The position numbers were made by a program, and so were the translations under genes. Of a stretch of 64,000 nucleotides of DNA, positions 24,524 through 64,000 are shown one piece after another. The stretch is taken from NCBI GenBank assembly GCA_016584305.1, contig JACEEZ010001272.1:65905-129904 (forward strand), in the 5' to 3' direction. Below the pieces are notes generated by a model. It made no database searches. It worked only from the letters and a program-made list of their open reading frames with translations, and was not told the DNA's origin. The stretch's first letter is position 1, and each line of letters opens with the position of its first letter. This stretch comes from Chionoecetes opilio (taxonomy: Eukaryota > Arthropoda > Malacostraca > Decapoda > Majidae).

Positions 24524-25525
24524 TTAATAACTGTTTCTTTTTACTCCAATGTTGTGTTTTAAATTAGTGGTCATCCATTTTGGATCACTCTTTCTGGACC
24601 TTATTTCCCTATAAGGAATATTTCTTTTCTGTCCGTCAATTATATTCCTTACAAATGGGGTATAATCCTCCTCAGCCCCGACCTCACTTCCATGTCTAAC
24701 CGCTCTAATTACCTCCTCAGCCCCGACCTCACTTCCATGTCTAGCCGCTCTAATTACCTCCTCAGCCCCGACCTCACTTCCATGTCTAGCCGCTCTAATT
24801 ACCTCCTCAGCCCCGACCTCACTTCCATATATAACCGCTCTAATTACCTCCAGGTGCCTTCCTAATCCTTCATAATTGGCCTTTCCAGCTGTCATCGCCC
24901 TGTCCTTACCCTGGGAAAATTTCTTCCCCTCCATCCCACACCTATTATTAATAACCCCCAGGTGTCTTCTTAATCCTGCATAATTGGCCTTTCTGAAATT
25001 GGGTATTCTATGTTTATTGCCACGTAATTTTCCAACTTCCCATTTTAAGCTAAATCTGATCTCATAATGGTCGCTATTATCTAACTTTCCACCGACCTCC
25101 ACATCTGTAACTAAATCATCTCTATTTGTCAGCAATAGATCTAGAATATTATCTCCTCTAGTAGGCTCCTTGATTGCTTGACTTAGGAAGTTATCCTGGA
25201 TTATATTTAACAATTCATCTGTGTCGCTGTCACCTATGATTAAATCCCAGTCTATATTCCTAATATTAAAATCTCCCCCCACGCATAGTCGATTATATCT
25301 GCAGGCCTTGTTTATTTCTTCCCATATAGGAGCTGAATCCTCTTTACATAAGTTTGGAGGCCTATACACTACACCCAAAACCATTTTCTCAGTTCCCTCC
25401 GTTACCTCTACCCATATAGACTCTATGCTGTCATCTGTTTTTATAACATTATTATCATACTTACTTCGAATAACAAGACATTGCAGTATTGATAAGCCTA
25501 CAACCAATTCAACCCCACTATCCAC
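24524..25525 (-). CDS. LINE endonuclease (EEP-type), partial
   Basis: Exonuclease-endonuclease-phosphatase fold nuclease that nicks target DNA. Visible: VVYRPPN, GGDFNIRNIDWD, ILDLLLTN and the terminal SDHYEI. The N-terminal catalytic part is missing at the 5' truncation. A 15-residue in-frame repeat (EVIRAARHGSEVGAE) occurs four times just after the domain. Confidence 0.8.
   Translation of the reverse strand: MDSGVELVVGLSILQCLVIRSKYDNNVIKTDDSIESIWVEVTEGTEKMVLGVVYRPPNLCKEDSAPIWEEINKACRYNRLCVGGDFNIRNIDWDLIIGDSDTDELLNIIQDNFLSQAIKEPTRGDNILDLLLTNRDDLVTDVEVGGKLDNSDHYEIRFSLKWEVGKLRGNKHRIPNFRKANYAGLRRHLGVINNRCGMEGKKFSQGKDRAMTAGKANYEGLGRHLEVIRAVIYGSEVGAEEVIRAARHGSEVGAEEVIRAARHGSEVGAEEVIRAVRHGSEVGAEEDYTPFVRNIIDGQKRNIPYREIRSRKSDPKWMTTNLKHNIGVKRNSY
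24668..24847 (-). repeat. 45 bp in-frame tandem repeat in LINE ORF
   Basis: Four 45 bp units (CTCCTCAGCCCCGACCTCAC... on plus), each 15 codons, so the array keeps frame. Confidence 0.85.
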
Positions 25526-25689
25526 CGATAAGTATCCTAGTTAGTTGACTAGTTGGGGTATTGTGTCGGGATGAGATAGACAATGGGTTTTGTATAGGTA
25601 AGACTTCAAATAAATATATGTTTGTGACAATAAATTTCCACAAATATTTTGATATTTTCTATTGAGTCGAATAATAGATTTGACATGAT

Positions 25690-25895
25690 TATGGGCAGAG
25701 ATATAGAGGAGAGGACATGAGTTTTGGTGTGGCGTTTCGGAAAGATAGATGACTACAGTAAGCTAGGTTTGTGAGCCGCCTCTATTTTGGATAGCACAAG
25801 AGACAATAATATCCGTTATGCACTCTGCTTTAAAAGATGGGTCTCTGACATAGAAGCAGTAATCATTCCATGGAAAATCAGAGTAGTACTGTCTA
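25690..25895 (-). mobile_element. Jockey-type LINE fragment
   Basis: Diverged copy of the segment at about 55270-55550 (shared TGTGAGCCGCCTCT and AATCATTCCATGGAAA). No intact frame. Confidence 0.55.
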
Positions 25896-25904
25896 AGTTT
25901 TTTT

Positions 25905-26335
25905 TCAGTATTGGAAATGGCCGTGTCAGTTTTAATCCATTTTTTGAAGTATTTGGAAATGTCTGTGTCAGTTTTAAGCCATTTTTTGAAGTATTTGGAA
26001 ATGGCCGTGTCAGTTTTAAGCCATTTTTTGAAGTATTTGGAAATGGCCGTGTCAGTTTTAAGCCATTTTTTAAAGTATTTGGAAATGGCATTGTCAGTTT
26101 TAATCCATTTTTTGAAGTATTTGGAAATGGCCGTGTCAGTTTTAATCCATTTTTTGAAGTATTTGGAAATGGCCGTGTCAGTTTTAATCCATTTTTTGAA
26201 GTATTTGGAAATGGCTGTGTCAGTTTAATCCATTTTTTGAAGAATTTGGAAATACCGTGTAAATTTTAAGCCGTTTTTTTAAAGTATTTGGAAATGTGTG
26301 TCAGGTTTAAGCCATTTTTTAAAGTACATATTTGG
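25905..26335. repeat. 42 bp minisatellite
   Basis: About ten units of AAGTATTTGGAAATGGCCGT... The unit is a multiple of three, so all frames stay open; these frames are not genes. The array ends about 25 bp before the splice acceptor of the next exon. Confidence 0.85.
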
Positions 26336-26373
26336 AAATGTCCGTGTCAGTAACCGCGATGACCTTAATGCAG

Positions 26374-26516
26374 GTGGAGGGCGAGTTTTGTGGCCGCGAC
26401 CTGACCACCAAGACGCTGTTGCCCACAGTCCTGGCCATGGCCAATGATAATCTGCCCAACGTCAGGTTCAACGTGGACAAGACACTACAAATTATCGGCC
26501 CACACATAGACAAAGA
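26374..26516 (+). CDS. Single exon of a PP2A-A (PR65)- or PP4R1-like HEAT-repeat protein
   Basis: Acceptor TTAATGCAG, donor GTAAGT. It encodes 47 codons plus two bases. The peptide (CGRDLTTKTLLPTVLAM, then PNVRFNVDKTLQIIGP) closely resembles the last-but-one HEAT repeats of PP2A scaffold subunit A (CGQDITTKHMLPTVL, NVRFNVAKSLQKIGP in the family). Such proteins scaffold phosphatase complexes. PP4 regulatory subunit 1 is an alternative. No preceding or following exon was found in the window, so it could be part of a gene with long introns or an orphan duplicate. Confidence 0.7.
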
Positions 26517-27003
26517 GTAAGTATGGGGGTGCATGTTATGTTAAGGAATTATAGTACATTCTGGGGGTCCTCTTCTTCTTCTTTCTGTTTAAAGGAAGTG
26601 TAGCCATTCACGGACTCTATCTGGTAAAGTCCGGCGACTTCCGACATTGTACGTACAGTTGTGTAGTGAAACAGAAACATAGAAAAAAAATACAGTATAG
26701 AAAAAGAAAGTACAGTGCAGTGTATTCTATAGTCCTTGGGCGGCACAACGGGAAGCATTGTGGCGATAATAATAACAGAGTGTAAGCGGAGGATGTGCAG
26801 ACAATGGCGTCGATGCAATGACTTAAAGCAATCGTCCAGACCCATTTTTTCTTTGCATAATTATGTTGAATGTTCATTCAAAATACCTAATCCACAAAAA
26901 ATTATTCATTTCCACGCCTTATTTCCCTAAAAACATGACTTTTGTAAAAAGCACAGGAAAAACAAAAGCTTCATTCCAGCCGTGGCGCGAAACTTGCTGG
27001 TAA
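26517..27003. other. Unassigned stretch
   Basis: No gene. Sequence near 26805-26850 (CAATCGTCCAGACC) recurs inverted near 27690-27720, suggesting a larger inverted element around the hairpin. Confidence 0.4.
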
Positions 27004-27517
27004 CGTCAAGCTCGGAAGCTTCCCAGCCCTGCCCGATACAAATACACAGAGAATCAGAAATAAATATAGTACTTGAAGAATTTTGGGTGTTTCTGATATT
27101 TTATTTTTGCTATATGGCATATACTTGCATCCTTCATGGATACAGCAAGAAAGCTGTGCCTTTCCTTTGCAGAGAGCTTAGCACCCATTTCTGACCTATT
27201 TGACCATGATATGTGTGTGCAGCGCCTGGCAGTGGCGGGTGAGAGGAGCGCGACAAGACAGTGTGTTTCACACCGCGCTCCTCTCACCCGCCACTGCCAG
27301 GCGCTCCACACACATATCATGGCCAAATAGGTCAGAAATGGGTGCTAAGCTCTCTGCAAAGGCACAGCTTTCTTGCTGTATCCATGAAGGATGCAAGTAT
27401 ATGCCATATCGCAAAAAAAAAATATCAGAAACACCCAAAATTCTTCAAGTACTATATTTATTTCTAATTCTCTGTGTATTTGTATCAGGCAGGGCTGGGA
27501 AGCTTCCGAACTTGACG
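27004..27517. repeat. Long near-perfect hairpin (arms ~245 bp)
   Basis: The left arm 27004-27252 and right arm 27274-27517 are reverse complements with few mismatches, loop about 21 bases. Transcription across it would give a long double-stranded RNA. Confidence 0.85.
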
Positions 27518-28770
27518 TCGCCGAGCCGTGGTGCGTCGTCTGCTGGTCGTCAGTTTTGTTTTGAGAGCTCGGGGAATTTACAGATTTTGAATGCGGATCA
27601 TTTAAAAACGGGTGACTGGATGCAAAAAGTGACAACATATTGTTGATATACTGGATCATGGCTATATTTTGACTGCATTAAATCAGGAATGATGAAATGG
27701 TCTGGACGATTACTTTAAGACAATGACTCTTGCCCTCTCACCCTGAGCGGCTGTCTCCGCCCGCCCTGACCCCTAGTGGCGGCATCCCCGAACTAACGGC
27801 CGGGAACCTCGCCGCTCGGGAAATTTAAATGCCGTACTTAACAAAATGTCCCGGACTATTCCGGACATACAGTATGTCCGGCCATGCCAAATATGTCTGG
27901 GGGCGGACAATGACCGGTTAATCCAAAAGCCGGCAATAGGAGGTCCGGAAAATGGAGAATTGAGTGTGTAATACGTACAGTAAGCAAAATGGTAGCTAGC
28001 GCACATACATCTGGCAACCTCTGTTAGTCTTTAACCTTTTCGTCATATATGACCTTGTTCCAGTGGTAGGAAAATGTTGCCTTTTGAACAGTCATTTAAA
28101 ACTTTTTTTTATCTAGCTCTGGAGTTAAGTGTTTTCAGAGAAAAGCCTACATATGTTTCTTACTTTCATCCGGCCGTGAGTATGTGACATGATTTGTGGC
28201 ACGAATAATGACTGTATTGAGGATAAGCATGATGAATACACACACACATACATCCTTAGGCCGAGGGTTGATAATACCACACTGATATAAAACATCTGAT
28301 AAATAGTTTATTTTGTCCTCTGAAAGTTGTTTTCTATATTTGCATGGCTGTCGCCTAGCAGCCGTGTGGCCTCAGCGCCAAGGGTTTTGTTGACAGATCT
28401 TGCTTGGTCTCCAATTTGCTTGTATCTAACATACTACAGTTGACTCATTTAACCTCGCCCTAGTTAGGGTCATATTGTTTTCAAGTCGCGAGAATTTAAT
28501 TTCTATTTTATTTATATGGCATTTGACAGGCAAACGGGTCTGTTTAAGTGACCCAACATAGGATAGAAAAATCGGAATATTGATGTAGAAATCTACGGAC
28601 CTACTTCAAAAAAAGATAAAAACTACAAAATCAAATCCAGCAAGAATTGGTGGGAAAATAGAAAAAATAAATAGTTTTAGTAAAAAACACTTGGTCCCAT
28701 TGCAATAAAAATATTTCAAGTGTGGTTTTTGAGCGTGCAAAATTAGACTGAAAATGCATTTTCGGGCGGC
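27518..28770. other. Unassigned stretch
   Basis: No gene, tandem array or element boundary recognised. Confidence 0.4.
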
Positions 28771-28775
28771 TGATC

Positions 28776-28862
28776 GGGTTGGCGTGGCTCAGTGGTAGTG
28801 TCGGACTAGCAGGTGACCAACCCAGCTCCCAGCCACCATTGCTGGTTGGAATCCCGATGTGG
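28776..28862 (+). mobile_element. tRNA-derived SINE head
   Basis: TGGCTCAGTGGTAG fits an RNA polymerase III A box and GGTTGGAATCCC a B box about 55 bases later. There is no acceptor stem or anticodon arm as in a real tRNA. Confidence 0.55.
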
Positions 28863-29146
28863 GCAGACATTTTGACTGTTGTTCAATTTGACTAAAATTA
28901 TCACAAAGGTGGTAAAAATGCGCTCATTTCGAAAATTGAAGCACAAGAATGCGAGCAGCGCCGGCGTCCTCCGCAGGAAAGATCACTTGTTTGCAAGCTA
29001 TGGCTCATATATATTTCCTTTTCAATAAGAGTTACATACTTGCATTATATGTTTATTGGCATAGCATCTATCATAGTGGTGTCTATGGTGCAAACAAATA
29101 ATAAACTAGCTTCACCACATTGTAAAATAGCCAAGTCTAATCCTAG

Positions 29147-29640
29147 TCATAACGGTAGTAATATGCAAGATGTTAGTTGTCCAAGGCTCTGACTTGTCAT
29201 ATAATACATGCATAAGTTTTCCAAGTCCTCCTCCTCTAGTACAGCACATCTACTACAGGCATATATACTCTCCCAAGTCATCTCACTTTCTGTCATTCTC
29301 TCTCTATGACCCAACCACGTCAGAGTGCTGCACTTCACCCTTTCAACCACTCCATACTTCAACCCTCACCTTGACATGACGTATCATACCTGTCATGCAC
29401 ATTGTCATTACTTCCACCCTCCATTCTTCTCAGGCCACAGGCACTTCTCACATGACTCATTACAGCTGCCTGGATCCTTGACCTCAATGTTTCATGGTAC
29501 ACCCGAGTCCCACTTGCATAATGATTGTTGGTACAATGATTGCATCTCTCAGTGCCCTTCCTTACCTCTATGCTCAAGTTCTTCTTTTCATCATACGTCC
29601 TGGGGATCCAATCACTTTCCTCGCTTGCAGTGGTCTTTTT
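29147..29640 (-). pseudogene. LINE reverse transcriptase C-terminal relic
   Basis: Minus-strand frames with ERVKCSTLTWLGHRERM and RSACGLRRMEGGSND resemble the region downstream of the RT domain in arthropod LINEs. Several stops and frameshifts. Confidence 0.5.
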
Positions 29641-29744
29641 CTTTTTTCACGTGGACGAATATACTCGTCAACCATGGCAGTGGCACGGCTGGCCAGTGAC
29701 AATCTATCTTGTCAATGGTGCCCAATGTGTCAAGTTGCAAGTAA

Positions 29745-30000
29745 CAAGGCGAGGCAGATGCTGAGTGGTCAGTGCCCGGGTGTGGTGAGTTTGGTGGGAT
29801 CCTGAGTTTGAATCACCCTGGGAGCAAAATCTTTCTTCCATTGTCGAGTGGTTGAAAGCTACCCACATGCTGCCCATCAACTCTACCTTTGCCGTTGTGT
29901 TGATCAGGGGAAACAGGGGGCCGGGGTGTGCCTCTAATTATCAAAGGCGTCACTATAGAAAGCTTGACTGTGCCACCATGGGCGAGAGTTAACCATCTGA
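29745..30000 (+). mobile_element. SINE, copy with tRNA-like head
   Basis: The head has GATGCTGAGTGG and GAGTTTGAATCACC as A/B-box-like motifs. The body (ACCCACATGCTGCCCAT, then GCGTCACTATAGAAA and CATGGGCGAGAG) recurs at 33735-33868 and, in part, at 39757-39832. Confidence 0.6.
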
Positions 30001-31143
30001 GCTCACAAGTGAGACTAAGCCTACAGGTGCCCTAGGCTCAAGTGTGATGTAACACTGTTAAAACAGATCAGGGTATTGAATCAGAGAAGCTGGGGTTGGT
30101 GGGCTGGGGTTCTATCATTCTTAAGTGCTCGTGTAAGTGTGAGAAGTAAATTTTTGTTAATCAAAAAGGTCAATGGCATCAATGACATCATGCAGAAGCT
30201 GAAGGTAAACAGTAAAACAAAGTGGCATATTTCTTCATGTTAATATAATTTAAAGAGAAATGGCAGACATGAAAAAATATATAAAAACAACTTTCATGAT
30301 AGTTTCACCTACAAGTGGTCATTCTTTGCTTAGTGTATACTTTTGGCATCAAAAGTGTACTAGGCAAAGACCTATAAAAAACCCTCCTAGATTACAAGAC
30401 CTGCCTCACACAGGAGGAGTCTTGATGGCAGTGTCACCCTGACTATAGCTATGTAAACACACGAAGCTTAACCTAGACTTATCAACATGTAGCACCAGGA
30501 GAACAGAAACCTATCATTATTAAACTCATAGAAATTTCCTTAATGTAAAGATCTGTTCGAAATAAGACAATTTGTTGGCAGAGCTTACATAATATATTTT
30601 CATGAAAAACAGTGGAAAAAAACTGGGTGAGATTCAAAACAGTTCTTTTGAGTGTGGTGAGCTCCAGCCTGGGCACAGAACACTTGAGTGTGATGAGCCC
30701 CAGCCCCGGGCTCAGAACACTTTTGTGTGGTGAGCCCCAGCCCCGGGCACAGAACACTTGAGCAGAAACAGGCGACACAGAATGCTGCTAAGACAATAAA
30801 AACAAATATTTGGCGCGAGCAAGGTCCTTGCATGATACCTGTTTATATATATTTTGTTTGTAAGAATAACAATATAAATCTTGAATAAAAGTTTCAGTAT
30901 CTCTATCATGAACTTCATAAAGCACTCTGCAAGAAGCCACGTAGACTAGACATTGACACAAAATCTATTTACACTAATTTTATATAAGATAAATCTACAA
31001 GCAGAGAAGCTCATTGAGATATCACCAGAGCGTTGCAGTTGTCCTGTCAGTCAGTCAGTAAGTTGTGCTCTTTTGTTTCCTTTGAGGTGGAGAGAGTTAA
31101 ATGTGACCTTTTCTTTACTAGGCTTTATCATGGCATTCCCGAG
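30001..31143. other. Collagen downstream region
   Basis: Includes a three-unit 38 bp repeat at about 30650-30762 (GTGTGGTGAGCCCCAGCC...) and a 46 bp hairpin at 30326-30371. The collagen 3' UTR must lie in the upper part, but I could not place a canonical poly(A) signal. Confidence 0.5.
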
Positions 31144-63371
<32,228 letters not shown>

Positions 63372-64000
63372 CTGCAATGACATGCTGTATCAACAAGAGA
63401 TCAAGTCCTGGCCGGTATCACCACTCTTAAGCTCTAAGGGTTTGGAAAAAAAAAAATTGACAGCTAAGAAAGTAAATATACTACCTAGCATTGTTGAGAG
63501 CGCAACAACATTACTATGATGCAAAGAGTGAAGGGGAACACAAAATATAGGGAAGAGAACCACCCATTACGACAAAGTTTAATACTTCCAAAAGGATTAT
63601 ATCTGGTGAGGGATATGCATTACACGCCCCTTCAGAAAAGGTGACTGCTAGAAAACTAACTAGCTGTTACTAGAAATGGCGATGAAGCGAGATAAAAGAG
63701 CTACAAAGAGATGCATTAAACAAAAAACTATAAAAAGTTCTCTAAAAACAGACCTCACTGAGTTGGGAAAGCTTTTGTGGGAAATTGCCAGCAGAGAAAT
63801 GTGGTGCTGATGGATGTCCAACAAACCTATGTTGTTTTCTTGAAGCGCATGAAAAAGATTGAAAACAAATGTTCCTTTATACACTCTTGAGTCCATCTCT
63901 CCATCCCTTTCTTGGTCCTCCTCGCCCTCTTTCACCTACTTGTTATCTTGATCTACCAAGCATTCTCTCCTCATCCATGGGTGCCACACGACCCCATCTT
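63372..64000 (-). other. Collagen intron upstream of exon 1
   Basis: No Gly-X-Y exon, signal peptide or repeat seen to the window edge. Confidence 0.6.

Larger units (their letters stand above)
22598..25545 (-). mobile_element. CR1/Jockey-type non-LTR retrotransposon (LINE), 5'-truncated
   Basis: Minus-strand element with an endonuclease frame and a reverse transcriptase frame, ending 3' with a CTTATG/TTCTTATG-type tail. Two stops (one near 24450) and a frameshift separate the two frames. The same 3' end recurs as short fragments at 48320, 51577, 58094 and 60326. The clade call is from motif style only. Confidence 0.85.

Noticed and set aside
30326..30371. microRNA precursor
   Set aside because: The stem is good but only about 20 bp with a 46-base total length, shorter than usual precursors, and no conservation data.

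Overview
The window looks like arthropod nuclear DNA, most likely from a decapod crustacean. It has an intron-rich animal gene with GT-AG splice sites, degenerate TTAGG-like pentamers (TTAGG is the arthropod telomere motif), BEL/Pao, CR1-, RTE- and Jockey-like retroelements, and very many small inverted-repeat DNA elements and minisatellites. No prokaryotic signature is present. The order-level assignment is inference.

The one securely identified gene is a type IV (basement-membrane) collagen alpha chain on the minus strand, from 63371 down to the stop codon at 31144-31146. I resolved 18 exons (4038 nt, 1345 codons plus stop). All 17 internal junctions have GT donors and AG acceptors and their phases match throughout. 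The exons carry Gly-X-Y repeats with typical interruptions and end in a complete NC1 domain. The signal peptide, 7S region and first few hundred residues lie beyond base 64000. A separate plus-strand exon at 26374-26516 encodes a HEAT-repeat segment like PP2A regulatory subunit A (PR65) or a PP4 regulatory subunit. Its neighbouring exons were not found.

Layout. 1-7500: a decayed BEL/Pao retrotransposon interrupted by a 2.6 kb CACTA-like DNA element, which itself contains a 670 bp inverted-repeat element, plus a TTAA-flanked MITE. 7.8-13.5 kb: repeat mosaic with MITEs, including a hAT-type MITE with 8 bp target-site duplications, and a 33 bp satellite. 12.5-18.5 kb: a 3 kb tandem duplication joined at a single N (15458), with error-like divergence around it. 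17.6-20.8 kb: a 3.2 kb palindrome. 21.2-22.3 kb: another composite repeat. 22.6-25.5 kb: a fairly well-preserved CR1/Jockey-type LINE. 25.9-31 kb: minisatellite, the PR65-like exon, a 0.5 kb near-perfect hairpin, SINEs and LINE relics. 31.1-64 kb: the collagen gene, whose introns hold LINEs, seven full copies of one TTAA-ended MITE family, three TA-flanked pogo-like MITEs and several minisatellites.

The host genes form no operon-like unit. The PR65-like exon (plus) and the collagen gene (minus) point toward each other. The most interesting observations are the CACTA-like element carrying a coding family not usually described as a transposase, two LINE 3' ends lying directly on collagen splice acceptors, a duplicated splice donor, and nested palindromes with an exon-like core.
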